Assembly: GCA_902512065.1 (NCBI GenBank)
Contig: CABXHU010000003.1
Coordinates: forward strand, 1 to 64,000
Reading direction: 5' to 3'
Length of the DNA stretch: 64,000 bases
Source: an uncultured Bacteroidota bacterium
GTDB taxonomy: Bacteria > Bacteroidota > Bacteroidia > Flavobacteriales > Flavobacteriaceae
This document shows, piece by piece, positions 34,623 through 43,937 of this stretch (position 1 is the first letter of the stretch; every line of letters begins with the position of its first letter). The translations under genes were made by a program, and so were the position numbers. The notes under the pieces are model-generated. The model was not told where the DNA came from. It saw nothing but the letters and a program-made list of their open reading frames with translations, and did not search any database.

Positions 34623-35233
34623 TTTCAATAATTGATTATGGTCTTGGTAACTTAAAAGCGTTTATAAATATTTATAAGCGACTTAATATTGCTGCAGAAT
34701 TAGTTACAACTAAACAGCAGTTAGTCAAGGCTGATAAAATAATTCTTCCAGGTGTAGGCGCGTTTGATCAAGCAATGAGTAAGTTAAATAATTCAGTTTT
34801 TTATGAGTTGTTTAATGAAATGGTTTTAGAGAAAGAAGTGCCGGTGCTAGGGATTTGTGTTGGAATGCAAATGCTTGCAAAATCTAGTGAAGAAGGTAAG
34901 AAAAAAGGACTTTCTTTCATTGATGGAAATGTAAAATTATTAAATGTTTCAAAAATAAATCACTTAACAAAGCTCCCACATATGGGTTGGAATAATATTA
35001 ACATTATCCAAAATAACCCTCTTTTTATTGATTTCGACAAGAGTCCTCTTTTCTATTTTTTACATTCTTATTATTTTGTTGCAAATAATAAAAAAAACAT
35101 AATTTCAGAGGTAAATTATGGTGAGAAATTCACATGTAGTATAAATCATAATAATATTTATGGAGTTCAGTTTCACCCCGAAAAAAGTCACAATAATGGA
35201 ATTGAATTATTAAAAAATTTTTCATCCTTATAA
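34619..35233 (+). CDS. hisH: HisH-type glutamine amidotransferase subunit (glycan-locus paralogue)
   Basis: 204-residue class I glutaminase. The catalytic triad is C80 (GICVGMQML), H186 and E188 (QFHPEKS). SIIDYGLGNLKAFINIYKRL opens the fold. It overlaps the WbpG-type gene by 4 bases and lies four bases before a HisF paralogue. None of the other histidine genes is nearby, so it most likely releases ammonia for amidine formation on a sugar rather than for imidazole glycerol phosphate. Confidence 0.9.
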   Translation: MISIIDYGLGNLKAFINIYKRLNIAAELVTTKQQLVKADKIILPGVGAFDQAMSKLNNSVFYELFNEMVLEKEVPVLGICVGMQMLAKSSEEGKKKGLSFIDGNVKLLNVSKINHLTKLPHMGWNNINIIQNNPLFIDFDKSPLFYFLHSYYFVANNKKNIISEVNYGEKFTCSINHNNIYGVQFHPEKSHNNGIELLKNFSSL

Positions 35234-35237
35234 TTTT

Positions 35238-36029
35238 ATGTTATTACCCCGAATTATACCTTGTCTGCTTATTCAAAACAAAGGACTTGTTAAGACTGTC
35301 CAGTTTAAAGATCCTAAATATGTTGGAGATCCAATTAATGGTGTTAAAATTTTTAATGAAAAAAAAGTTGATGAAATTATCATTTTAGATATTGATAAAA
35401 CAATCCTTAATCAAGACCCAGATTATAAGATGATTGAAAACCTTGCTTCTGAGTGTAGAATGCCATTTTGTTATGGAGGTGGAATTAAAACAGTAAAACA
35501 AGCAAAAAAAATTTTTTCTTTAGGAGTTGAAAAAATTGCTTTAAGCTCTTCAGCAATAAGTAATCTCGAATTAGTTAAAGAAATTGCTTTAAATGTAGGA
35601 AGTCAAAGCGTAGTAGTAGTATTAGATGTGAAAAAAGATAAACTTGGAAACTATAATGTGTGGACGCATAATGGTAAAATTAACACAAAAATTGAAATTT
35701 TAAGTTTCGTAAAAAAGGTACAAGAATTTGGAGCAGGTGAAGTAGTGATAAATTCAATTGATAATGACGGAATGATGACTGGTTATGACTTTGAATTAGC
35801 TGCTAAAGTCCGATCAAGTATTAATTTACCACTTACCATTTTAGGAGGAGCAGGAAATTTATCTGACATTGGTCAGCTTATTAGTAATCACGGAATTATA
35901 GGTGCAGCTGCTGGTAGTTTATTTGTTTTTAAGGGAATTTTTAAAGCTGTCTTAATTAGTTATCCATCATATGAAATCAAGTATAAACTTTTAAATAACT
36001 ATTTTTTTAATAAATATTCTGATATTTAG
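35238..36029 (+). CDS. hisF: HisF-type synthase subunit (glycan-locus paralogue)
   Basis: 263-residue HisF-like barrel. RIIPCLLIQNKGLVKTVQF is the N-terminus: the position of the catalytic Asp11 of histidine-pathway HisF is Leu11 here. The second catalytic Asp is kept in VVVLDVKK. INSIDNDGMMTGYDFELA and LGGAGNLSDI complete the barrel. Loss of Asp11 fits a subunit that only channels ammonia to the WbpG-type enzyme, as in Pseudomonas HisF2-type paralogues. It ends the amidotransferase trio. Confidence 0.9.
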   Translation: MLLPRIIPCLLIQNKGLVKTVQFKDPKYVGDPINGVKIFNEKKVDEIIILDIDKTILNQDPDYKMIENLASECRMPFCYGGGIKTVKQAKKIFSLGVEKIALSSSAISNLELVKEIALNVGSQSVVVVLDVKKDKLGNYNVWTHNGKINTKIEILSFVKKVQEFGAGEVVINSIDNDGMMTGYDFELAAKVRSSINLPLTILGGAGNLSDIGQLISNHGIIGAAAGSLFVFKGIFKAVLISYPSYEIKYKLLNNYFFNKYSDI

Positions 36030-36062
36030 TGATATTTTTGATTAATAAAATAAATAAATAAT

Positions 36063-37085
36063 ATGTTTAAAAATAAAACACTTCTCATAACAGGTGGAAC
36101 TGGCTCTTTTGGAAATGCAATTTTAAAAAGGTTTATATCTTCAGATATTAAAGAAATTAGAATATTTTCAAGAGATGAAAAAAAACAGCACGATATGCGC
36201 ATTTTTTATTCAAGTGATAAGATAAAATTTTATATTGGAGATGTAAGAAATTATGATTCCATTAATTTAGCAATGAGAGGAGTTGATTTTGTTTTTCAAG
36301 CCGCCGCTCTAAAACAAGTTCCATCTTGTGAATTTTTTCCAATGGAAGCCACCTATACTAATGTAATTGGCACTGATAATGTAATTAAAGCAGCCATTTA
36401 TAATGGTATAAAAAATGTTATATGTTTGAGTACTGATAAAGCAGCATATCCTATAAATGCTATGGGAATCTCTAAAGCTTTAATGGAAAAAGTTGCAATT
36501 GCTGCTTCAAGAAATATTTCAAAAAATAAAACAAAAGTATGTGTGACAAGATATGGAAATGTTATGTGTTCTAGGGGATCAGTAATTCCTTTTTTTGTTG
36601 AACAAATAAAAAGTAAAAAACCAATAACCATTACTGATCCAAAAATGACAAGATTTCTTATGTCACTAGATGAAGCAGTCAATCTAGTTCTCTATGCTTT
36701 TAAAAATGGAAATCAAGGAGATTTATTTGTTCAAAAAGCTCCTGCTTGTACAATAAACGATTTGGCAAAAGCTTTAAAGGAACTGTTTAATGTTGACAAT
36801 CCAATTAAAATCATTGGGACTAGGCATGGGGAGAAAGAACATGAGACTTTGTGTACAAGAGAAGAAATATCAAAAGCTAGAGATTTAGGAAATTTTTATC
36901 AAATTCCATCAGATAATAGAGATTTAAATTATTCTAAATTTTTCAATTTTGGAAATTTAAATACATCTAAAATTGAAGATTATAATTCAAACAATACAAT
37001 TCATTTATCAGTAAAGCAAGTCAAAGAAAAATTACTTGAATTAGATTTTATTAAAAACGAACTAAGCTTATGGAAAATAAAATAA
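36063..37085 (+). CDS. UDP-GlcNAc 4,6-dehydratase (inverting, WbjB/FnlA/WbvB type)
   Basis: 340-residue extended SDR. The cofactor motif is LLITGGTGSFGNAIL, followed by RIFSRDEKKQHDMR, VFQAAALKQVPSCEFFPMEA, STDKAAYPINAMGISKALMEK and TDPKMTRFLMSLDEA. This pattern matches the inverting 4,6-dehydratases that make UDP-2-acetamido-2,6-dideoxy-L-arabino-hexulose. The ATKYxxxK motif of retaining members is replaced by the MGISK type. It overlaps the 2-epimerase by 16 bases. It begins the L-RhaNAc/L-QuiNAc/L-FucNAc branch. Confidence 0.87.
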   Translation: MFKNKTLLITGGTGSFGNAILKRFISSDIKEIRIFSRDEKKQHDMRIFYSSDKIKFYIGDVRNYDSINLAMRGVDFVFQAAALKQVPSCEFFPMEATYTNVIGTDNVIKAAIYNGIKNVICLSTDKAAYPINAMGISKALMEKVAIAASRNISKNKTKVCVTRYGNVMCSRGSVIPFFVEQIKSKKPITITDPKMTRFLMSLDEAVNLVLYAFKNGNQGDLFVQKAPACTINDLAKALKELFNVDNPIKIIGTRHGEKEHETLCTREEISKARDLGNFYQIPSDNRDLNYSKFFNFGNLNTSKIEDYNSNNTIHLSVKQVKEKLLELDFIKNELSLWKIK

Positions 37086-38194
37086 AATTAGTCACAATTG
37101 TTGGTACTCGTCCTGAGATTATAAGATTAGCATTAACAATAAAAAAAGCAGATCAATTATTTAACCATATTTTGATTCATACAGGACAAAATTATGATTA
37201 CGAACTTAATGAGATATTTTTTTCTGATTTAGGCATAAGAAAACCTGATTATTTTTTATCTGTTGTTGGCAAGCATTTAGGGAAAACTATTGGAAATATA
37301 ATTTCAAAATCTTATGAAATTCTATTAACTGAAAAGCCTGATGCTCTTCTTGTTCTTGGAGATACAAATAGCGTATTATGCACTATTGCAGCAAAAAGAT
37401 TGAAAATTCCAATTTTTCATATGGAAGCAGGCAACAGATGTTTTGATCAGAATGTTCCTGAAGAAATAAATAGAAAAATTTCAGACCATATTAGTGATAT
37501 TAATCTTGCTTACACTGAACATTCTAGAAGGTACTTATTATCAGAGGGATTTAGAAAAGATCATATATTTGTAATAGGCTCTCCAATGTGCGAAGTTTTA
37601 AATAATTTTAGTTCAGAAATTCACAACTCTTTAATATTGAACAAATTGAAATTAGAAAATAACAAATATTTTTTGGTTAGTGCCCATCGTGAAGAGAATA
37701 TTGATTTGGGTAGTCATTTTGATGAATTGTGTGAATCTATAAATTCATTAGCTGATTTTTATAAGATGCCTATTATATTTTCAACCCACCCAAGAACACA
37801 AAAAAAAATTAACGATAGTTCAGTACAATTTAACCCTTTAGTAAGAATTTGTAAACCTTTTGGTTTTTTTGATTATATTAAATTACAATTAAATTCATAT
37901 TGTGTATTGTCTGACAGTGGAACAATTAGTGAAGAGTCGGCTATAATGAATTTTCCTGCAGTAAGTATTCGAAATAGTACGGAAAGACCCGAAGCAATTG
38001 ATGCTGGAACTATTATTTTGGGAGGATTAACTAAAAAAAGTGTATTAAATAGTGTGAAGCTTTGTAAGACTACATTCTTAAATGACAATAAAATTATTCC
38101 ATGGGAATATAAAGTAATGAATACCTCAAATAGAGTTTTAAGAATTATTCAAAGTTATACAAATATTATTAATAGGGTAATTTGGAATAAATGA
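37070..38194 (+). CDS. UDP-GlcNAc 2-epimerase-type enzyme (WbjD/FnlC/WbvD type)
   Basis: 374-residue non-hydrolysing 2-epimerase with GT-B fold. VTIVGTRPEIIRLALTI opens the N-terminal domain, HTGQNYDYELNEIFF follows, VLGDTNSVL is a nucleotide-binding strand, HMEAGNRCFDQNVPEEINRK carries family acids, and SDSGTISEESAIMNFPAVSIR is the UDP loop. In the L-sugar pathway the enzyme inverts C-2 after 4-reduction. Its position between an inverting dehydratase and an RmlD-like reductase supports that role rather than ManNAc supply. Confidence 0.88.
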   Translation: MENKIKLVTIVGTRPEIIRLALTIKKADQLFNHILIHTGQNYDYELNEIFFSDLGIRKPDYFLSVVGKHLGKTIGNIISKSYEILLTEKPDALLVLGDTNSVLCTIAAKRLKIPIFHMEAGNRCFDQNVPEEINRKISDHISDINLAYTEHSRRYLLSEGFRKDHIFVIGSPMCEVLNNFSSEIHNSLILNKLKLENNKYFLVSAHREENIDLGSHFDELCESINSLADFYKMPIIFSTHPRTQKKINDSSVQFNPLVRICKPFGFFDYIKLQLNSYCVLSDSGTISEESAIMNFPAVSIRNSTERPEAIDAGTIILGGLTKKSVLNSVKLCKTTFLNDNKIIPWEYKVMNTSNRVLRIIQSYTNIINRVIWNK

Positions 38195-38201
38195 CTCTTT
38201 T

Positions 38202-39077
38202 ATGAAAAAGCACGTACTTCTTTTAGGTTCTGCAGGAATGGCAGGTCATGTCTTAAACTTAAGATTAAGGTCAATGCCTGAAATCTTTAGAGTTACTGAT
38301 GTTGCACGAAATCGAAACTTTGTTAACCCTGATTTAGAAATGGATTTATCTGATTTTGGATCATTAAAAGACCTTTTTGATAGATTAAACCCTGATGTAA
38401 TAATTAATTGTATTGGTATTCTTAATAAAGATGCTAATCAAAATCCTTCGAATACTATTCTAATGAATAGTTATTTGCCTCGCTTTTTGGAAAAAATAAC
38501 GAAGAATACGACTTGTAAATTAATTCAAATAAGCACCGATTGTGTTTTTTCAGGAAAAAAAGGAAACTATATTGAAACTGATTTTAGAGATGCTAGAGAT
38601 TATTATGGTTTGTCCAAAATAATGGGTGAAATTAGGAACAATAAGGACTTGACAATAAGGACATCTATTATTGGACCTGAACTCAAAAAAGATGGTGTTG
38701 GTTTGTTTAATTGGTTTTCTCTTCAATCAGAATCAATTTCTGGTTTCAGTAATGTTTATTGGACAGGTATTACAACTTTAGAATTGTCCAATTCAATTAT
38801 AGCCTGTATTAAAGAAGATATTGTTGGTCTTTATCATATGGTTAATGGAACTAAAATATCGAAATTTGAACTTTTAGATTTTTTTAAAAATACTTTTTCA
38901 AATACATTAGTTACTAAAATTAATGCAGAAATGCATTATAATTATGATAAAAGTTTAGTCAATACCCGTTCAGATCTGAATTATAAAGTGAATTCATACC
39001 AATCTATGATTGATGAAATGAAAACTTGGATTATAAAGAATAGTAATCTGTATTCTCACTACAAATCAATTCTTTAA
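38202..39077 (+). CDS. RmlD-like 4-reductase of the UDP-L-sugar pathway (WbvR-like)
   Basis: 291-residue extended SDR. VLLLGSAGMAGHVLNLRL is the cofactor site, INCIGILNKDANQNPSNTI follows, ISTDCVFSGKKGNYIETD is the catalytic strand, and DYYGLSKIMGEI carries the YxxxK pair. WbjC/FnlB reductases of the L-FucNAc pathway are about 370 residues with an added C-terminal cupin; this protein is short and lacks one. That favours a WbvR-like reductase giving UDP-L-RhaNAc, and with the 2-epimerase UDP-L-QuiNAc. Confidence 0.8.
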   Translation: MKKHVLLLGSAGMAGHVLNLRLRSMPEIFRVTDVARNRNFVNPDLEMDLSDFGSLKDLFDRLNPDVIINCIGILNKDANQNPSNTILMNSYLPRFLEKITKNTTCKLIQISTDCVFSGKKGNYIETDFRDARDYYGLSKIMGEIRNNKDLTIRTSIIGPELKKDGVGLFNWFSLQSESISGFSNVYWTGITTLELSNSIIACIKEDIVGLYHMVNGTKISKFELLDFFKNTFSNTLVTKINAEMHYNYDKSLVNTRSDLNYKVNSYQSMIDEMKTWIIKNSNLYSHYKSIL

Positions 39078-40289
39078 ATGCGAGTTCTGATAATTACTCA
39101 ATATTTCTGGCCTGAATCTTTTATAATTAATGACATTGCACTTGGTCTTAAAGAAAGAGGTTATCATGTTTCAGTTTTAACAGGTAAACCAAATTATCCG
39201 GGGGGGTCTTATTTTAAGGGTTATAATATGTTTAATAGATCTAAAGAGCAGTGGAAAGGTTTAGATATTTATAGGGTGCCTTTAATAACTCGTGGAAAGG
39301 GAGGCGGAGTCAGACTTTTTCTAAATTATATTTCATTTGCTTTCACTTCATCCTGTAAGGTTATATTTATGAAAAAAAAATTTGACTGTGCATTTGTTTT
39401 TCAGACTTCTCCAGTCACTGTAGGTGTTCCTGCAGTTATTTTAAGTAAGCTTTTTAAAATACCGTTTTTTTGCTGGGTTCAGGATTTATGGCCTGCTAGT
39501 ATTAAAGCAGCCTCCAAAGTTAAAAACAGATTCGTTTTAGAATTCTTTAACAGAGTTACTAAGCTGATTTATAACAGTGCCTCTCATGTTCTTGTTCAGT
39601 CTAGAGCTTTTATCCCGTATATTATGGAAAATCAGGGTATTAAAAAAACAAAAATACTCTATCTTCCCAACACTGTTAAATTATTTAAAACAGTTGTTAA
39701 CCATAATAAACTTAGTCATTTTGGTATTCCAAAAGGATTCAATATTATATTTGCAGGAAATATTGGAAACGCACAAAGTTTTCAAACACTCTTGGATTCG
39801 GCCAAAATATTAAAAGAAAAAGGAAAAAAAATAAACTGGATAGTTCTGGGTGATGGAAGAATGAAGCAGGAAGTAATTAAACAGGTAGAATTACTTAACT
39901 TAAAAAATTGTTTTTTTCTTTTAGGACAGTTTCCTTTTGATGAAATGTCCAGTTTTTTTTCCTCAGCTGATTTACTGTTAATGTCATTAAAAAAAACTGA
40001 CATTTTTTCTCTTACTATTCCTTCAAAATTACAGTCATATATGGCTTTTGGAAAACCAATTATTGCATCCATTGATGGTGAAGTTGCAAAAATCATTAAA
40101 GATGCAAAAGCTGGATTTGTTAGTCCAGCTGAAGACGTACAGTCCTTAGTTAAAAATATTTTGTTGGCACTCGAAACTGATAAAGAAGTTTTGGATGGTA
40201 TGGGTAGAAATGCTCAGAATTATTTCAAAATTGAATTCTCAAGAAAATCAGTCCTTGATAAAATTGAAGCTATATTTAAAAATGTATGA
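39078..40289 (+). CDS. Glycosyltransferase family 4 (WbuB-like)
   Basis: 403-residue GT-B glycosyltransferase. ITQYFWPESFIINDIALGLKE opens the fold, then TGKPNYPGG, VFQTSPVTVGVPA, WVQDLWPAS, IIFAGNIGNAQSFQTLL and the donor-site loop LTIPSKLQSYMAFGKPI. These match WbuB-type L-fucosamine and L-2-acetamido-6-deoxyhexose transferases. It begins at the base after the RmlD-like gene, so the donor is probably the UDP-L-sugar made by the three preceding genes. It ends the long plus-strand operon. Confidence 0.88.
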   Translation: MRVLIITQYFWPESFIINDIALGLKERGYHVSVLTGKPNYPGGSYFKGYNMFNRSKEQWKGLDIYRVPLITRGKGGGVRLFLNYISFAFTSSCKVIFMKKKFDCAFVFQTSPVTVGVPAVILSKLFKIPFFCWVQDLWPASIKAASKVKNRFVLEFFNRVTKLIYNSASHVLVQSRAFIPYIMENQGIKKTKILYLPNTVKLFKTVVNHNKLSHFGIPKGFNIIFAGNIGNAQSFQTLLDSAKILKEKGKKINWIVLGDGRMKQEVIKQVELLNLKNCFFLLGQFPFDEMSSFFSSADLLLMSLKKTDIFSLTIPSKLQSYMAFGKPIIASIDGEVAKIIKDAKAGFVSPAEDVQSLVKNILLALETDKEVLDGMGRNAQNYFKIEFSRKSVLDKIEAIFKNV

Positions 40290-40389
40290 AATAGTTTCGT
40301 GTATGAAAATCATAAAAATAAAGGAACTTAAGCCTCTTGTTTTTTACATTTTCTTGTTAAATTAATCCAGAATATATTAAATCTTCTCG

Positions 40390-41493
40390 ATGACTTATAA
40401 AGAACTCTTTTTTTTTATTGCACAATGTTTAACAATCTCTTTGGAAGAAAAAAACAAAGAAGTCATATTGTTAAAACTTCAGTCGGAAGAAATCGATTGG
40501 GAAGCAGTTGTAAAAATAAGTACCAAACATTATGTGCTTCCTGCATTGTATTGTAATTTAATGCGTGCAGATTTCTTACAATATCTTCCCCAAGATTTGA
40601 TTCTCTATATGGAGCATATTACCAGTTTAAACCGAGAGCGGAACCAACAAATAATTACACAAGCAAAAAAACTTAATACCCTTTTGTTAGCCAATAACAT
40701 TACGCCTCTATTTCTAAAAGGTACAGGGAACTTGTTAGCAGATCTATATGAGGATGTTGCGGAGCGCATGGTTGGAGATATTGATTTTATTTTCTCAAAG
40801 GAAGATTATCTGAAAACCATTACAGTTTTAAGGGATAATGGATATTCTGATGTAGAAAAGTACAAATATCATTTTCCTGCGCAAATACATTATAGAAGAA
40901 TTAAGAAAGAAAATAATATTGCAGCGGTAGAGATTCATAAGAAGCTTTTAGTAGAAAAATATACCAGTGAATTTAATTATAGCATTGTAGAAAAAGATAG
41001 TCAGCTTATAAACGGCTTCATGGTTTTGAGCTATGCGAATAAACTAAACTTATCCATCATTTCAAGTCAAATAAATGATAGTGGATTTTATTATAAAACG
41101 ATGGCTTTAAGAAACGCCTATGATGTTTTTTTGTTGTCTAAAAAAACAAATGGTAAAAACTCTTTTTCAAAGTTTAAGACCTTAAAAAATCCATTAAATT
41201 GTTTTTTAGCCATCTGTTATGTTGCTTTTGGTGAAATAGATTCTTTAGAATACCATAAAACAGAAGAAACAGATAATTATTTATCTCTCTTTGATTCACT
41301 TCTTCTGAATGAAAGGAAAAGAAAATCAAGAATAAAATTAAAATATAGAGAACTTTTTATTAAAAATAGACTGTCTATTCTTTACAAATCTCTATTTGAT
41401 AAAGAATATAGAGACTGGTTGCTAAAAAGAATTTTAGATAAAAACTGGCAACGAGAAAAAATGGTGCAATTGGGGCTTAAAAAAAGGAAGTAA
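40390..41493 (+). CDS. Nucleotidyltransferase-fold protein (PF14907-like)
   Basis: 367 residues matching the NTP_transf_5 type of uncharacterised nucleotidyltransferase. LFLKGTGNLLADLYEDVAERMVGDIDFIF contains the fold's acidic pair D130 and D132; VEIHKKLL supplies a later conserved stretch. The N-terminal region is helical (EEIDWEAVVKISTKHYVLPALY). It stands 100 bases after the polysaccharide operon, converging with the rhamnose genes. Base composition is a little less AT-rich than the operon before it. Members recur in Bacteroidota glycan and lasso-peptide loci; the substrate is unknown. Confidence 0.78.
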   Translation: MTYKELFFFIAQCLTISLEEKNKEVILLKLQSEEIDWEAVVKISTKHYVLPALYCNLMRADFLQYLPQDLILYMEHITSLNRERNQQIITQAKKLNTLLLANNITPLFLKGTGNLLADLYEDVAERMVGDIDFIFSKEDYLKTITVLRDNGYSDVEKYKYHFPAQIHYRRIKKENNIAAVEIHKKLLVEKYTSEFNYSIVEKDSQLINGFMVLSYANKLNLSIISSQINDSGFYYKTMALRNAYDVFLLSKKTNGKNSFSKFKTLKNPLNCFLAICYVAFGEIDSLEYHKTEETDNYLSLFDSLLLNERKRKSRIKLKYRELFIKNRLSILYKSLFDKEYRDWLLKRILDKNWQREKMVQLGLKKRK

Positions 41494-41531
41494 ACATAAG
41501 CTCCCCAATCACACACACCCCCCCCGTAGTT

Positions 41532-42542
41532 TTATTGAATTTTTTCAATCCAATATTTATTATCAAGATACCACTTTACCGTTTTTTCTAATCCTTCTTC
41601 AAATTGTAATGAAGGTTCCCAGCCTAATTCATTTTTTAGTTTTGTAGCATCAATTGCATACCTTAAATCATGTCCTTCCCTGTCCCTTACATGCATTATT
41701 AATTTTTCAGATGAACCTTCTTCCCTCCCAAGTAATCGATCAGTAACTTTAATAATGACTTTAATTAGATCAATGTTTTTCCACTCGTTAAATCCTCCAA
41801 TATTATAGGTTTCATTTAATTTACCCTTATGAAAAATAGTATCAATAGCATTGGCATGATCTTCAACATATAGCCAATCTCTAATATTTTCACCTTTTCC
41901 ATAAATAGGAAGGGGTTTATTATTTATAATATTAGTAATGAAAAGTGGGATTAATTTTTCCGGGAATTGATAAGGACCATAATTATTAGAACAGTTGGAT
42001 ATTACTATTGGCATTCCGAAGGTGTCACCAAATGCTCTTACAAAGTGATCAGAAGATGCTTTAGAAGCAGCATAGGGAGAATGTGGATCATATTTTGTAG
42101 TTTCAGTGAAAAGCTCATCTTGATTTAAAGACCCATATACTTCATCGGTAGAAATATGATAAAATAATTTATCAGAATAATCATTACTCCAAGCTTCTTT
42201 TGCTGCTTGCAACAAACTTAGAGTTCCCATTACATTAGTTTTGGCAAAAGAAAATGGGTCTTTAATTGAGCGATCTACATGTGATTCAGCAGCAAAATGA
42301 ATAACTTTATTTATTTTATATTTAATAAATATTTCTTTGACTGATTCAAAATCACATATATCAGCTTTTATAAAATTATAATTATTTTTATTCTCTATAT
42401 CTGTTAAATTTTTAAGATTAGCTGCATAGGTAAGGACATCTAGATTGTAAATTTTATAATCAGAATACTTATTTACAAAAAGGCGAACAACATGAGAACC
42501 AATAAAGCCTGCACCTCCAGTTATTAAAATATTATGTTTCAT
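41532..42542 (-). CDS. rfbB: dTDP-glucose 4,6-dehydratase
   Basis: 336-residue extended SDR forming dTDP-4-dehydro-6-deoxyglucose. ILITGGAGFIGSHVVRLF, AAESHVDRSIKDPFSF, FYHISTDEVYGSL, YDPHSPYAASKASSDHFVRA (YxxxK) and NCSNNYGPYQFPEKLIPL are diagnostic. It is the last gene of the rfbACDB operon and overlaps rfbD by 11 bases. The length is normal. Together the four genes make dTDP-L-rhamnose. Confidence 0.96.
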   Translation of the reverse strand: MKHNILITGGAGFIGSHVVRLFVNKYSDYKIYNLDVLTYAANLKNLTDIENKNNYNFIKADICDFESVKEIFIKYKINKVIHFAAESHVDRSIKDPFSFAKTNVMGTLSLLQAAKEAWSNDYSDKLFYHISTDEVYGSLNQDELFTETTKYDPHSPYAASKASSDHFVRAFGDTFGMPIVISNCSNNYGPYQFPEKLIPLFITNIINNKPLPIYGKGENIRDWLYVEDHANAIDTIFHKGKLNETYNIGGFNEWKNIDLIKVIIKVTDRLLGREEGSSEKLIMHVRDREGHDLRYAIDATKLKNELGWEPSLQFEEGLEKTVKWYLDNKYWIEKIQ

Positions 42543-43389
42543 TTTTTAAAATTTTAATACATTTTTTCAAACTATCTTTATAAGGTATTAATATTACATT
42601 AAATGTGTTTTTAATTTTTGTTTTGTCCAATAAGGAATATTTTGGTCGTTTAGCTATGGATGAGTACTCTTTTGTTGTTATAGCAGTAATAATAGTATTA
42701 AAACCATAGATTACTTTTATATCATTCGCTAGATCATACCACGAAATTTTAGCTTTATTTGTGTAATTATAAATACCTGGTTTCCAGTGATTAATATTAA
42801 TTATGTCTAGAATTACCTGTGCCAAGTCAGCAGCATATGTTGGAGAACCAATTTGATCATTTATTACATTTAATTGTTTTTTTTGTTGCATTAAATTAAT
42901 CATTTTTTTGACAAAATTATTGCCAAAGCTAGAATACAGCCATGAAGTTCTTATAATAATTGAATCTGGGTTCATAGCACTACAAGCTATATCTCCTAAT
43001 AATTTAGTTTTTCCATAATTATTTATTGGGTTAGTTGGAGCATCTTCATTTATTGACGTTTTTGAGTTTCCATCATAAATATAATCAGAAGAAATATGAA
43101 TTAACCTACAATTATTATAATTACACCATTTTGCAATAGATTTAACTGACTTGTGATTTAAAATATTTGCAAGCTCAAAATCATCTTCAGCATTATTTAC
43201 AGAAGTAAATGCAGCACAGTTAATAATTAAATTTGGATTAATTATATCCAGACTAACATTTATATTCTTCAAGTCAGATAGGTCAAAATTATCATGGCCT
43301 GTAAATACCCAGTTATAATTATACTTTGGAGAAATTTTATTTATTTCAGAACCTAATTGTCCATTTCCTCCTGTAACTAAAATCTTCAT
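42532..43389 (-). CDS. rfbD: dTDP-4-dehydrorhamnose reductase
   Basis: 285-residue RmlD-type SDR, the last step of dTDP-L-rhamnose synthesis. ILVTGGNGQLGSEINKIS is the cofactor site, INCAAFTSVNNAEDDFELA matches the family, ISSDYIYDG is the catalytic strand and NNYGKTKLLGDI carries the YxxxK pair. Its start shares one base with the end of rfbC. It is more distant from the RmlD-like gene at 38202, which serves a UDP-sugar. Confidence 0.94.
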   Translation of the reverse strand: MKILVTGGNGQLGSEINKISPKYNYNWVFTGHDNFDLSDLKNINVSLDIINPNLIINCAAFTSVNNAEDDFELANILNHKSVKSIAKWCNYNNCRLIHISSDYIYDGNSKTSINEDAPTNPINNYGKTKLLGDIACSAMNPDSIIIRTSWLYSSFGNNFVKKMINLMQQKKQLNVINDQIGSPTYAADLAQVILDIININHWKPGIYNYTNKAKISWYDLANDIKVIYGFNTIITAITTKEYSSIAKRPKYSLLDKTKIKNTFNVILIPYKDSLKKCIKILKNET

Positions 43390-43937
43390 TAAAATGGATT
43401 AATAATTTGAGCTAATGGTGATAAGTTTTTGTCTTTTTCTGATAGAATAACTTCGTCAGCTTTAATTTTCCAATCTATATTTAAATCTGTATCATTCCAT
43501 AAGACTCCACTCTCATAGTTAGGGTCGTAGTAGTTATCTACCTTGTATGAAACAATTGCCGATTCACTTAGAACGACAAAACCATGTGCAAAACCTTTTG
43601 GAATAAAAAGTTTATTTTTATTTTTATCAGATAATAAAGTAGTTTCAAATAGGCCATATGTTCTAGATTTTTTTCTTAAATCTAAAGCTACATCCAATAT
43701 CTCTCCTTTTAAACATCGAACTAATTTAGCTTGAGCGAATGGTGGCTTTTGAAAATGCAAACCTCTTAAAACACCTCTAGAAGACTCTGATTCATTGTCT
43801 TGTACAAAATGTATATCACCAAATAACTTATTTATATTTTTCTGATTATAAGACTCCATAAAATAACCTCTTCCATCTTTAAAAATAGTTGGCTTTAATA
43901 AAATTAAACCATCAATAGTTCTTTTAATTAAATTCAT
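43389..43937 (-). CDS. rfbC: dTDP-4-dehydrorhamnose 3,5-epimerase
   Basis: 182-residue RmlC cupin. [39 protein letters not shown] with the catalytic histidine, [19 protein letters not shown] and [17 protein letters not shown] are the full RmlC signature. The length is canonical, unlike the short cupin at 29367. It overlaps rfbA by 4 bases. Confidence 0.96.
   Translation of the reverse strand: MNLIKRTIDGLILLKPTIFKDGRGYFMESYNQKNINKLFGDIHFVQDNESESSRGVLRGLHFQKPPFAQAKLVRCLKGEILDVALDLRKKSRTYGLFETTLLSDKNKNKLFIPKGFAHGFVVLSESAIVSYKVDNYYDPNYESGVLWNDTDLNIDWKIKADEVILSEKDKNLSPLAQIINPF

Noticed and set aside
34619-36029. hisH and hisF as part of the histidine operon
   Set aside because: No other his genes are adjacent, HisF lacks Asp11, and a WbpG-type gene overlaps hisH, so a glycan role is preferred.
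39577-40096. Open frames of 78 and 104 codons inside the GT4 gene
   Set aside because: The GT4 reading frame is clearly the real one; these are shadows.
41510-41550. A terminator at the convergent end, with a short inverted repeat near TTGAATTTTTTCAA
   Set aside because: The repeat lies in the coding end of rfbB, the stem is very short and AT-only, and no clear structure supports termination.
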